Assembly: GCA_964582545.1 (NCBI GenBank)
Contig: CAZOSB010000018.1
Location: 1 to 49,124 of the forward strand
DNA: 49,124 nt
Direction: 5' to 3'
Origin: JAVVUJ01 sp964582545
GTDB lineage: Bacteria; Bacillota; Clostridia; Peptostreptococcales; Anaerovoracaceae
Both the position numbers and the translations under genes were made by a program. Below the pieces are notes generated by a model, which made no database searches, was not told the DNA's origin, and saw nothing but the letters and a program-made list of their open reading frames with translations. Positions 27,512-36,018 of the stretch are shown in pieces. Each line of letters starts with the position of its first letter. The stretch's first letter is position 1.

Positions 27512-29224
27512 GTGAAAGAAAAGAGTATGAATGCTACAATTGGTTTCATAGATAGAGAAGATATAATCCAAAGGCTGATGGTTATTGGAATTTTACTGAT
27601 ATTGGTTACATTTTTGATTTTCCCGTTGGGTATTCTATTTATAAGGGCTTTTCAGGACGGAAAAGGAGATTTTGTTGGATTACAACAATTTCTGACCTAC
27701 TTTTCCTCCTCCAATATGGTTCATTCTCTTTTTAATACTTTATATATATCTTTTACCTCCATGGTTATTTCTGTAACATTTGCATTTATTATGGCTTATT
27801 GCCTAACCAGGAAGAATATGCCTTTTAAAAAAATAATTCAATTTATCGCTATGTTACCATTGTTTGCTCCCACCATGCTTTTAGGGGTGTGTCTCATATA
27901 TTTGTTTGGAAACCAAGGGTTATTGACAAAGCTTGGTCTGGTAATCCCCCTTTATGGAAAAGTGGGGATTATCATAGCGGAGTCCATCTTTTGCTTCCCT
28001 GTTGCACTCATGGTACTGATTATTGCATTCTCCTCCGCAGATTATCGGTATTATGAGGCAGCAGAGGTGATGGGCGCAAGCCCATTGAAAAAAATGGTCA
28101 CCATTACATTACCCAATGTGAAATATGGCTTGATTAGTGCTATGTTCGTCTGCTTTACCTATAGCTTCACGGATTTTGGAGCACCTGCCATCGTAGGAGG
28201 CAATTATAATGTTTTGGCCACGGATATCTATAAGCAAGTAATCGGACAGCAGAACTTTAACATGGGAGCAGTGGTGGGAATTATCATGATGATTCCGGCT
28301 GTCATCTCTTTTTTTGTAGATCGGTACGCCACAAGCAAACAAGGTGCCACCTTAAATGCAAAGTCTACTGCCTATATCATTAAACCTGATTTATGGACGG
28401 ATTCGTTAGCGTTGACTTACTGTAGCTTTATTTCCGTGTTGTTTATCCTATTTTTTCTGGTATGCTTATTTGCATCATTAGCCACCATGTGGCCTTATAA
28501 TTTAGACTTAACATGGGCTCATTATGATTTTAAGAAAGTCTTGGGAGACGGCGGAAATTTCATCCTGTTCAATTCCATCTTTGTTGCAGCTTTGACAGCT
28601 ATCATCGGCACTTTTTTAGCCTTTATCGCCGCATACATTGTGGAAAAAGTTCAGTTTTTGCCTAAAATACGAAGAGGAATCTATTTTCTTTCCATTGCAC
28701 CAATGGCCATACCGGGTACCGTGGTGGGATTGTCTTTTGTGCTGTTTTTTAATCCTAAATTTTTTTCTGTCCCCTTTACAAGTTATTCTGTGATGAATAT
28801 GGGCAGTCTCATTTATGGCACGTATGGGATTTTAGTCGTTGCCAACGTGATTCATTATTTCTCTGTACCTTTTGTGACAGCTTCCACCGCTTTAAAAAAA
28901 TTAGACAAGGATTTTGAAGTGGTCTCACGTTCATTAAATGTACCATTTTACACTACCTTAAGAAAAATTACACTTCCTTTATGTAAAAGTGCAATTTTTG
29001 AAATGATGATATTTTATTTTGTGAATGCAATGATTACCATTTCTGCAGTTGTTTTTTTATATACCCCTTTGACAAAACTCGCTTCCATCTCCATCTTAAA
29101 TATGAGGGATGCAGGAGATATTGCAGAAGCCGCTGCAATGAGTTTGGTTCTATTTTTTATCAATTTAGTTGTTCGGTTGTTCTATGAGTTTTTGAGAGAC
29201 CGTCAAATTTCTTCCACCAGATAA
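27512..29224 (+). CDS. fused two-domain ABC permease (Fe3+/2-aminoethylphosphonate type)
   Basis: 570 residues with two permease domains in one chain (about 65-265 and 345-555) and about twelve membrane helices. Each half has an ATPase-contact loop: EAAEVMGASPLKKMVTITLPN, and FEVVSRSLNVPFYTTLRKITLPL. Fused permeases of this length are typical of FbpB-like iron and PhnU-like phosphonate systems. The start is GTG at 27512 behind GGAGGAG; an ATG at 27527 is an alternative. The last 22 bases overlap the end of the convergent MgtC-like gene. Confidence 0.92.
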   Translation: MKEKSMNATIGFIDREDIIQRLMVIGILLILVTFLIFPLGILFIRAFQDGKGDFVGLQQFLTYFSSSNMVHSLFNTLYISFTSMVISVTFAFIMAYCLTRKNMPFKKIIQFIAMLPLFAPTMLLGVCLIYLFGNQGLLTKLGLVIPLYGKVGIIIAESIFCFPVALMVLIIAFSSADYRYYEAAEVMGASPLKKMVTITLPNVKYGLISAMFVCFTYSFTDFGAPAIVGGNYNVLATDIYKQVIGQQNFNMGAVVGIIMMIPAVISFFVDRYATSKQGATLNAKSTAYIIKPDLWTDSLALTYCSFISVLFILFFLVCLFASLATMWPYNLDLTWAHYDFKKVLGDGGNFILFNSIFVAALTAIIGTFLAFIAAYIVEKVQFLPKIRRGIYFLSIAPMAIPGTVVGLSFVLFFNPKFFSVPFTSYSVMNMGSLIYGTYGILVVANVIHYFSVPFVTASTALKKLDKDFEVVSRSLNVPFYTTLRKITLPLCKSAIFEMMIFYFVNAMITISAVVFLYTPLTKLASISILNMRDAGDIAEAAAMSLVLFFINLVVRLFYEFLRDRQISSTR

Positions 29225-29925
29225 ACACCCTCTAATTCTTCCAACTCCACTAAAACATCAAGGCGGTTTTTCTCTTTGGGTAACCTGAGACATAGATGCA
29301 AGCCGATAAATCCTTCAGGTGCAATCTCAGACTTGCTGATATTGGTTTCGTGAATGACGATATCCTGAGAGCGAAGCTGATAAGTCAGATTTTTTAAATG
29401 AAAAATATCGCTGATTTCCAAATATAAATCCAGTACCCGAGAACGGCAATAAATGGAATGTTCTAATTTTGGCAACAAGGCCAAGCTTATATACACCAAC
29501 AATGAGGCTACGACAGCACCCGTATAAAAGCCGATGCCGATGGCTAGACCGATACAGGCAGATGCCCATAGACCAGCAGCGGTGGTGAGCCCTTTAATCT
29601 TATGCTTGCCCGTTACTAAAATGGTTCCCACCCCCAAGAAACCGACGCCTGTAATGACTTGAGCTCCCAGCCTTGTTGGATCGCTGGAAGCAGACATGGT
29701 TTCACATACAAATTGATTTGTAAGCATGGCCATGGCGGCTCCTACACATACTAATATATGAGTCCGAAAACCTGCGGCTTGCTTATTGGCCCCTCGTTCC
29801 AATCCGATTACACCGCCTAAGATAACGGCCATTAGTAGTCGAACCACGATGGAAAGGGTAGTGACTTGCTGCAAATGAATGGAAGCTAAAGAAGAGAGTT
29901 CTATCCAATAATTCAAATTATTCAC
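29203..29925 (-). CDS. MgtC/SapB family membrane protein
   Basis: 240 residues: four to five N-terminal helices with the family motif GGVIGLERGANKQAAGFRTHILVCVGAA, then GLTTAAGLWASACIGLAIG, and a cytoplasmic C-terminal domain of about 95 residues resembling an ACT fold. MgtC proteins are linked to growth at low Mg2+ and to phosphate/ATP homeostasis in several bacteria. The start is probably GTG at 29925; TTG at 29916 behind AAAGGTG is an alternative. Its 3' end overlaps the permease gene by 22 bases, tail to tail, with no terminator between. Confidence 0.92.
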   Translation of the reverse strand: MNNLNYWIELSSLASIHLQQVTTLSIVVRLLMAVILGGVIGLERGANKQAAGFRTHILVCVGAAMAMLTNQFVCETMSASSDPTRLGAQVITGVGFLGVGTILVTGKHKIKGLTTAAGLWASACIGLAIGIGFYTGAVVASLLVYISLALLPKLEHSIYCRSRVLDLYLEISDIFHLKNLTYQLRSQDIVIHETNISKSEIAPEGFIGLHLCLRLPKEKNRLDVLVELEELEGVYLVEEI

Positions 29926-30041
29926 CTTTTTCCTATTGCATTACGTTCATACATGGTAGTATTATATAGTAAAAGTAACCATTTATGCAACTATTGTATG
30001 AAAATTAAGATTCTTTCCATACTAGGACGGGGAGTAAGTTT

Positions 30042-30761
30042 ATGTACAGAGAAATTAAAAAGAGAAAGGTTATATTGGAAAGCCGTAAGCCTTATGATAT
30101 AGAGATTGTTAATTATATCAATGAATATAACTTGACGGACTGTATCTACACCTCTATGAAATTGGATGGGAGCGCCATAACGAAAGAGGCTGTCAACAAG
30201 ATTTTAAGGGGGGAATTTGTGGATAATGCTACCCTGGGAGATCATGTTCTCATAGAAAATTATAAAAATACTGTTAGATCTCTTTATCAAATGCTAGATT
30301 TAAAGCTTTCTCTAGATGTAAAGTGCATAAAAAAATTCTATAAAGTTTTGTCCGGTGAAGATGAGGTCGAATATCGAAAGACAAATCCGGTATTGTTTCA
30401 GTATGACTATAATCCACCGCACCCTCAGGACATTGAAGAGCAGATGAATATGATGGTGCAATGGCTTTATCGGCAGGAAGAATTTTCAAATCCCATAGAA
30501 AAAGCCGTACACACACATTGCAGGATCTTAGAAATTTATCCCTTTGAGAAATTTACAGAGGCCATCAGCCGAATGGCCATGAATTATATTCTTCTGTCCG
30601 AAGGTTATCCTCCCGTGGGGATTACCCTCAGTGAATCAGAATACAATAGTGCAATTGTGAGATATCTAAAAGACGAAGAAATCCAGCCATTATACAGCTC
30701 CGTAGAAAGAAGCGTCTATAATAAGCTGGAAATCATTTTACAGTTGACAAGTATTGAGTAG
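30042..30761 (+). CDS. degenerate Fic-family protein
   Basis: 239 residues with a Fic-like architecture: an N-terminal TSMKLDGSAIT resembling the inhibitory S/TxxxE-G/N motif, the middle segment NPVLFQYDYNPPHPQDIEEQM typical of the Fic flap region, and the core helix pair. The catalytic motif HPFx(D/E)GNGRxxR is replaced by YPFEKFTEAISR at 166-177: His to Tyr, and Gly-Asn-Gly-Arg to Phe-Thr-Glu-Ala, with only Pro, Phe and the last Arg kept. AMP transfer by the known mechanism is therefore unlikely. The ORF is intact with a good GGGGAG site, so it may serve a binding or regulatory role. Confidence 0.75.
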   Translation: MYREIKKRKVILESRKPYDIEIVNYINEYNLTDCIYTSMKLDGSAITKEAVNKILRGEFVDNATLGDHVLIENYKNTVRSLYQMLDLKLSLDVKCIKKFYKVLSGEDEVEYRKTNPVLFQYDYNPPHPQDIEEQMNMMVQWLYRQEEFSNPIEKAVHTHCRILEIYPFEKFTEAISRMAMNYILLSEGYPPVGITLSESEYNSAIVRYLKDEEIQPLYSSVERSVYNKLEIILQLTSIE

Positions 30762-30766
30762 TTAAG

Positions 30767-30798
30767 TAGGTTAGTAAGAATATAATTACCATAACCTA
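30767..30798. terminator. bidirectional terminator
   Basis: TAGGTTA pairs with TAACCTA and GTAA with TTAC, with a two-base bulge and an 8-base loop. It stands between the convergent Fic-like gene and argG. The plus side is followed by TCTTTTATTTAT. Confidence 0.6.
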
Positions 30799-30806
30799 TC
30801 TTTTAT

Positions 30807-32072
30807 TTATCCCCAGAACTCTCCTGCCTTTAAAACTTTTTTACCTAAATTCTCGTTTTGTTTTTTACCTTCAATGCTTTGATTCATGATAGCTCTGATT
30901 TTTAATGAAAGTGCAAACAGGTTGATAAATCCTTCCGCATCCTTCTGATTGTAAACTTCATCTTTGCTAAATGTAGCAAACTCTTCGTTGTACAGCGAAT
31001 AGATGGATTTTGCTCCCGCTGATGTGGCAGAGCCCTTGTAAAGCTTCATTCGGACAATACCGGTCACTACGTTTTGTGTAGAATCCACAAAGGCATCGAT
31101 GGCTTCTCTCAGAGGAGTAAACCATAGACCATCATAGACCAACTCCGCATATTTCATAGAAACGATATTTTTGTAAGCGGTGGTATTTCTATCCAACACT
31201 AATTTTTCCAAGGCATGGTGAGCGGCAAATAAGATAGTACCTCCGGGGGTTTCATATACGCCTCTGGACTTCATACCTACCAATCTGTTTTCCACGATAT
31301 CGATTTGACCTACGCCATTTTCTCCACCCAGTTTATTTAACTTTCTCAATAGCTCCACGGGATCCATATCCACTCCATCCAGAGCTACAGGAACACCCTC
31401 AATAAAGCTGATTTCCACATAGGAAGCGGTGTCCGGTGCTTTTTCTGGCGGTACGCTGAGTACGAAAATATCATCTTTATGCTCATTCCAAGGGTTTTCT
31501 AGGTTACCGCCCTCGTGGCTGATGTGCCAGATGTTTTCGTCTCTGCTGTAAATTTTTTCGGCGGTTTGTGCAATGGGAATGTTATGCTTCGCAGCATATT
31601 CGATACAATCTTCTCTGGATTTTAAATCCCAGATTCTCCAAGGAGCAATGATGGCGATGGAAGGATCCAAAGCTTTGATGGTAGCTTCAAAACGAACTTG
31701 GTCGTTTCCTTTTCCCGTACATCCGTGAGCAATCAGGTGTGAGCCTTCCGCCTGTGCAATTTTTACCAATTCCTTTGCAATCAGTGGACGTGCCATAGAG
31801 GTTCCCAACAAATAATCTCCCTCATAGACAGCCCCTGCCTTTAAAGTGGGCCATATGTAATCGGTGATAAACTCCTTTGTTACGTCTACGACATATACGT
31901 TGGAAGCACCTGTATCGTAAGCTTTTTTCTCGATGGCTTTAAAATCTTCTTCTTGCCCTACGTTGATACAGGCTGCTATCACATCATAATCGTAAGTATC
32001 CTTCAGCCAGGTGACGATGACAGAGGTATCCAGACCTCCGGAGTAAGCTAATATTACTTTTTCTTTTGCCAT
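30807..32072 (-). CDS. argG: argininosuccinate synthase
   Basis: 421 residues. The N-terminal ATP-pyrophosphatase loop AYSGGLDTSV (about 9-18) and the family segments ARPLIAKELVKIA, GCTGKGNDQVRFE and EGGNLENPWNEH are clear. The enzyme joins citrulline and aspartate with ATP to make argininosuccinate for arginine synthesis. AGGAAAGGAAT precedes the ATG. argH is not adjacent, which is unusual but not rare. A good promoter lies upstream. Confidence 0.97.
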   Translation of the reverse strand: MAKEKVILAYSGGLDTSVIVTWLKDTYDYDVIAACINVGQEEDFKAIEKKAYDTGASNVYVVDVTKEFITDYIWPTLKAGAVYEGDYLLGTSMARPLIAKELVKIAQAEGSHLIAHGCTGKGNDQVRFEATIKALDPSIAIIAPWRIWDLKSREDCIEYAAKHNIPIAQTAEKIYSRDENIWHISHEGGNLENPWNEHKDDIFVLSVPPEKAPDTASYVEISFIEGVPVALDGVDMDPVELLRKLNKLGGENGVGQIDIVENRLVGMKSRGVYETPGGTILFAAHHALEKLVLDRNTTAYKNIVSMKYAELVYDGLWFTPLREAIDAFVDSTQNVVTGIVRMKLYKGSATSAGAKSIYSLYNEEFATFSKDEVYNQKDAEGFINLFALSLKIRAIMNQSIEGKKQNENLGKKVLKAGEFWG

Positions 32073-32493
32073 AATGTATTCCTTTCCTTATTCTTCAGCC
32101 TATGCGGCTCACCTATGTTATTGTAAACTTTGATGAATAATTTACACTTTTATTTTAATATAAAGCTATTATAACATATTAAATGCAGAATGCAACAATT
32201 AATTTATAATTATACAAAAAAAGTTGATTAAATGAATATTTATGCAATTGGTGTTATTTGATATGTTATAAAAAACAAGAAATTAGATCTTTTGCTTGAC
32301 CACATTAACAATTTGTGAATCATCTTGCAAAAGCCTCATAGATTTAATATAATAAGATGAATAAGAAATACGAAATGTTTAAGTTGCATTTAAAGGTTTG
32401 ATCTAAATCCGAATGATGCAAAGGAGACACGGTTTTGATATAGAACCATGGATGGAATATAAATTGAACTTTTTTATCGGGAGGAACAAGATA
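32073..32493. other. divergent promoter region of argG and murB
   Basis: About 420 AT-rich bases. It holds the argG promoter, an ARG-box-like half palindrome (TGTAAATTATTCA, minus strand, near 32130-32145) and a CTTTTGC/GCAAAAG inverted repeat around 32290-32330. A reading frame extends murB upstream to 32413 but has no ribosome site. No separate gene is seen. Confidence 0.45.
32168..32195 (-). promoter_or_regulatory. sigma-A type promoter of argG
   Basis: On the minus strand a -35 box TTGCAT (32195-32190) and a -10 box TATAAT (32173-32168) are separated by 16 bases, giving a leader of about 90 bases to argG. Confidence 0.5.
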
Positions 32494-33408
32494 TTGAATA
32501 TAGAAGAAGTTTACAATCATTTAATAAAATTCATTAAAAAATCAAGAATTAAGAAAAATGTAAATATGGCAAGATACACATCCTTTAAAGCTGGGGGAGA
32601 AGCCTCCTTGATGGTGACCCCCAAAACAGAGGAAGAGCTGAGCAATACCATGAAGGTGATTTTGGAAGAGGGATGCGAGTCCTTTACCATGGGAAACGGC
32701 ACGAATCTTTTGGTGCGGGATGGGGGATTTGACGGAGTCATGGTCCGAATCAGTGAATATTTTAGCAATATAACTGTGGAAGGGACCTACATAAAGGCCC
32801 AATCCGGTGCATTGCTCACAGCAGTAGCAAGGGTTGCACTAAATAACTCCTTGACAGGGTTTGAATTTGCCAGCGGCATTCCGGGCAGTGTGGGCGGCGC
32901 CGCAGCTATGAATGGAGGAGCATACGGAGGAGAAATAAAGGACATAATAGTAGAAGCAAAGGTGATGGATAAACAAGGCAATATCTTTACCATGACAAAG
33001 GAAGAGATGGACTTGGGATACAGGCGCAGTGCGATGCAAACCAATCATTACATCGTCCTAGAAGCGAAGTTTAAGCTTGAAGAGGGTGATAAGAACGTGA
33101 TTAAGGATCGCATGAGAGCTCTGAATAAGCAGAGGAATGAGAAACAACCCGTGCAGCTTCCTAGTGCCGGAAGCTTTTTTAAGAGACCGGAAGGTCATTT
33201 TGCAGGAAAACTCATCGAGGATGCCAGTTTAAAAGGGCTAACCTTAGGGGGTGCTCAGGTCTCTGACTTACATGCAGGGTTTATCGTCAATATCGGAAAC
33301 GCCACAGCAACGGATATCATCAATCTCATGGCGTTAGTCCAGACCACGGTTATGGATCAGTCCGGAGTTTTACTTGAGCCGGAAGTAAAAATTATTGGGA
33401 AGCTTTAA
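32494..33408 (+). CDS. murB: UDP-N-acetylenolpyruvoylglucosamine reductase MurB
   Basis: A 304-residue FAD enzyme that reduces the enolpyruvyl group to make UDP-N-acetylmuramate, an early peptidoglycan precursor. Visible motifs are YTSFKAGGEA, TMGNGTNLLVRDGG, the FAD-site GFEFASGIPGSVGGAAAMNGGAYG (split here for length: GIPGSVGGAAAMNGGAYG), YRRSAMQ and the catalytic-serine region PSAGSFFKRP. I chose TTG 32494, which has GGGAGG nine bases upstream and gives the usual MurB N-terminus, over ATG 32413. It heads the conserved murB-PHP-rapZ-whiA group. Confidence 0.95.
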   Translation: MNIEEVYNHLIKFIKKSRIKKNVNMARYTSFKAGGEASLMVTPKTEEELSNTMKVILEEGCESFTMGNGTNLLVRDGGFDGVMVRISEYFSNITVEGTYIKAQSGALLTAVARVALNNSLTGFEFASGIPGSVGGAAAMNGGAYGGEIKDIIVEAKVMDKQGNIFTMTKEEMDLGYRRSAMQTNHYIVLEAKFKLEEGDKNVIKDRMRALNKQRNEKQPVQLPSAGSFFKRPEGHFAGKLIEDASLKGLTLGGAQVSDLHAGFIVNIGNATATDIINLMALVQTTVMDQSGVLLEPEVKIIGKL

Positions 33409-33430
33409 GAGCAAAAGGGGAAAAGGGAAC

Positions 33431-34207
33431 GTGATACGAGAAAATCATCAAGAAAAATCAGCATGCAAATATCAACTCACCTATGACCTTCATACCCACA
33501 CCGTATTTTCTCATGGAGCAGGTACTATCGAAGACAATGTGGTAGCTGCCATTGGTGTTGGATTAAAGGCTGTGGGTATTTCTGACCATGGTCCCGGTCA
33601 TGTGGCTTATGGAGTGAAGCGGGGGGCATTTTCGGTCATGAGAAAAGAGGTGGACAGGCTGTCGGTACTGTACCCTGAAATTAAGGTACTGCTAGGGATC
33701 GAAGCAAATATTATCAATCTCTCCGGCGCCACTGACGTGACAAAAGAGGAAAAAAAGTATCTGGACTTTTTTTTAGCGGGTTACCATTATGGAATCTTCG
33801 GAGAGAATCCAATAAGATCCTTATTTCTGCATGGTGAAAACTGGATTTACTCCCATGGAAAATTAGGGCGCAAGAAAACGAAAATCTATAATACAGATAT
33901 TGTGGTTAATGCTATTTACAAAAATAAAATCAATGTTTTGACTCATCCCGGGGATAAAGGATCTTTCTTCATAGAGGAAATTGCAAAAGCCTGCGCTGAT
34001 TGCGATACCTTGATGGAAATCAGTAATTGGCATAAGAATTTGACTGTCAGTGAGCTTCAGCAGGTAGCAAAATATGATGTGAAGTTTCTAATTAGCAGCG
34101 ATGCACATGCTCCCGAAAGGGTCGGAGCATGTGAACATGCGGTGGAGAGAGCCTTAAGAGCCAATGTGGATCTGAGTAGGATTGTCAATCTGGAGGTGAA
34201 GGAATAG
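33431..34207 (+). CDS. PHP-domain phosphoesterase
   Basis: 258 residues with the PHP metal-binding motifs YDLHTHTVFSHG near the N-terminus, ISDHGPGH, GIEANI, LTHPGDKG and SSDAHAPERVG. These give the trinuclear-metal site of YcdX/histidinol-phosphatase-like enzymes. The substrate is unknown. Such a gene often sits between murB and rapZ in Clostridia. I prefer GTG 33431, preceded by AAAAGGG, over TTG 33395, which overlaps murB. rapZ begins directly after the stop. Confidence 0.9.
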   Translation: MIRENHQEKSACKYQLTYDLHTHTVFSHGAGTIEDNVVAAIGVGLKAVGISDHGPGHVAYGVKRGAFSVMRKEVDRLSVLYPEIKVLLGIEANIINLSGATDVTKEEKKYLDFFLAGYHYGIFGENPIRSLFLHGENWIYSHGKLGRKKTKIYNTDIVVNAIYKNKINVLTHPGDKGSFFIEEIAKACADCDTLMEISNWHKNLTVSELQQVAKYDVKFLISSDAHAPERVGACEHAVERALRANVDLSRIVNLEVKE

Positions 34208-35056
34208 TTGGATGTAGTAATCGTAACAGGGCTTTCAGGTGCGGGAAAGAGCCAAGCGATACACTGTATGGAGGATTTGGGGTACTATTGTATTGACAAC
34301 ATGCCCCCCGCTCTGATTCAGAATTTTGTAACTCTTTGTGCCCAGGGAAAAGCAAAGATTGAAAGGGCTGCATTTGTGGTGGACATTCGAGGGGGAGAGT
34401 TTTTTGATCAACTAAAGAATAGCTTAAAGGATCTCAAAGATAAAGGGTTCGATTATAAGGTGATGTTTCTGGAGGCATCGGACGAGGTGCTCATCCGTCG
34501 ATTTAATGAAACCAGAAGAAACCATCCCTTAGCGGATAGTGGTTCGGTGATAGAGGGCATCTCTAAAGAAAGAGACAGATTGAAGGAGATTCGAAACGTG
34601 TCAGACTTCATCATCGATACCTCTAGCATGAAGTCAGCCATGCTGAGGGAGGAAATTAATAACCTACTCATTATGGGGCAGGATGCCGGCACCTTTACAG
34701 TCAGTGTCATGTCTTTTGGGTACAAGAATGGGATTCCTTTAGATGCCGATATGGTTTTCGATATGAGATTTATACCCAACCCTTTTTACTTGTCCAGCAT
34801 GAAAAAGCTTACAGGGAATAGCAAGAAGGTACAGGACTATGTGATGAAATTCCCGGAGACCATGGAATTTGTGAAAAATGTGGACAAGCTGATTAACGAT
34901 TTAGTTCCCAACTTTTGCAGGGAGGGAAAGTATCACCTGGTTTTGGCTTTTGGTTGTACAGGGGGTCAGCATCGATCGGTTACCATGGCCAATATCTTTT
35001 CTGATATGCTCAAGAAACAGGGAAGAAGAGTAGTCAAGGTTCATCGAGATTTGTAA
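34208..35056 (+). CDS. rapZ: nucleotide-binding RNase adapter RapZ (YvcJ)
   Basis: 282 residues. The N-terminal P-loop is GLSGAGKS (8-15); the C-terminal domain contains FGCTGGQHRSV, the sensing site. RapZ-type proteins bind nucleotides or aminosugar phosphates; in E. coli RapZ controls glmS mRNA decay, while in Firmicutes YvcJ influences competence. The start is TTG at 34208, one base after the preceding stop, with GGAGGTGAAGG upstream. The gene yvcK normally lies next, but here a Kce-like gene takes its place before whiA. Confidence 0.95.
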   Translation: MDVVIVTGLSGAGKSQAIHCMEDLGYYCIDNMPPALIQNFVTLCAQGKAKIERAAFVVDIRGGEFFDQLKNSLKDLKDKGFDYKVMFLEASDEVLIRRFNETRRNHPLADSGSVIEGISKERDRLKEIRNVSDFIIDTSSMKSAMLREEINNLLIMGQDAGTFTVSVMSFGYKNGIPLDADMVFDMRFIPNPFYLSSMKKLTGNSKKVQDYVMKFPETMEFVKNVDKLINDLVPNFCREGKYHLVLAFGCTGGQHRSVTMANIFSDMLKKQGRRVVKVHRDL

Positions 35057-35192
35057 TCTTTGAAAGATTGCCCAACGAAAAATCAGATTTCTAATTACGG
35101 ACTAATATAAGATGAAAACTTTTTAATCTTGATACATATACTAAAAATTAAAAATTAAATATAGCACAAAAAATGAACTGGAGGGAATCATT

Positions 35193-36017
35193 ATGGAAAA
35201 ATTAATTATAACAGCAGCAATCTGCGGAGCAGAGGTTACCAAAGAGCAAAATCCAGCGGTACCTTATACTGTGGAAGAGATTGTAAGAGAGGCAAAGTCC
35301 GCCTATGACGCGGGAGCAGCAGTCATTCACTTGCACGTAAGGGAAGATGACGGTACACCAACGCAGAGCAAAGATCGCTTTCAGGTTTGTGTGGATGCCA
35401 TCTTAAAGGTCTGTCCGGATGTGATCGTTCAGCCTTCTACCGGGGGAGCTGTGGGCATGACAGATTTGGAAAGGTTGCAATCTACAGAGATTCATCCAAC
35501 ACCAGAATTTGCCACATTAGATTGCGGAACTTTGAACTTCGGTGGAGATGAAATCTTTGTAAATACGGATAATACCATCAAGAACTTTGCAAAGATCATG
35601 AAGGAACGAGGGATTAAGCCTGAGCTTGAGGTATTTGACAAGGGAATGGTTGATATTGCTTTGAAGATGGACAGAAAAGGACTTTTGGAGCATCCGATGC
35701 ATTTTGACTTTGTGTTAGGCGTTCAGATGACTGCCACTTTAAGGGATTTGGTATTTATGGTGGGTAGCATCCCGGCTGGAAGCACTTGGACCGCATCAGG
35801 AATCGGTAGAAGTGAATTTGAAATAGCCGCGGGAGCCATCATTATGGGCGGACATGTGAGAGTAGGCTTTGAGGATAATCTGTACATAGAAAAAGGCGTA
35901 TTGGCAAAGAGCAATGGAGAACTGGTAGAAAAAGTGGTTAAAATTGCAAACTTGATGGGCAGAGAAATTGCATCCCCTCAGGAAGCAAGAAAAATCTTAA
36001 GCATACCAGAAAAATAA
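35193..36017 (+). CDS. kce: 3-keto-5-aminohexanoate cleavage enzyme family (Kce/BKACE)
   Basis: 274 residues, the usual length. The zinc ligands His46 and His48 stand in VIHLHVRE at the same positions as in characterised Kce, and Glu227 in GFEDNLY fits the third ligand. QPSTGGAVGM and GSIPAGSTWTASGIGR are family motifs. Kce converts 3-keto-5-aminohexanoate plus acetyl-CoA to acetoacetate and aminobutyryl-CoA in lysine fermentation; relatives use other beta-keto acids. No other lysine-fermentation gene is present, so the substrate is open. It has its own GGAGGG site and stands one base before whiA. Confidence 0.9.
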   Translation: MEKLIITAAICGAEVTKEQNPAVPYTVEEIVREAKSAYDAGAAVIHLHVREDDGTPTQSKDRFQVCVDAILKVCPDVIVQPSTGGAVGMTDLERLQSTEIHPTPEFATLDCGTLNFGGDEIFVNTDNTIKNFAKIMKERGIKPELEVFDKGMVDIALKMDRKGLLEHPMHFDFVLGVQMTATLRDLVFMVGSIPAGSTWTASGIGRSEFEIAAGAIIMGGHVRVGFEDNLYIEKGVLAKSNGELVEKVVKIANLMGREIASPQEARKILSIPEK

Positions 36018-36018
36018 A

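Noticed and set aside
25344..29224. Firm call of an iron(III) transporter.
   Set aside because: The families overlap with 2-aminoethylphosphonate importers, and the Pho-box-like promoter argues against iron; left as undecided with phosphonate preferred.
32413..32493. Longer murB start at ATG 32413.
   Set aside because: No ribosome site, and the extra 27 residues are not expected for MurB; TTG 32494 has GGGAGG at good spacing.
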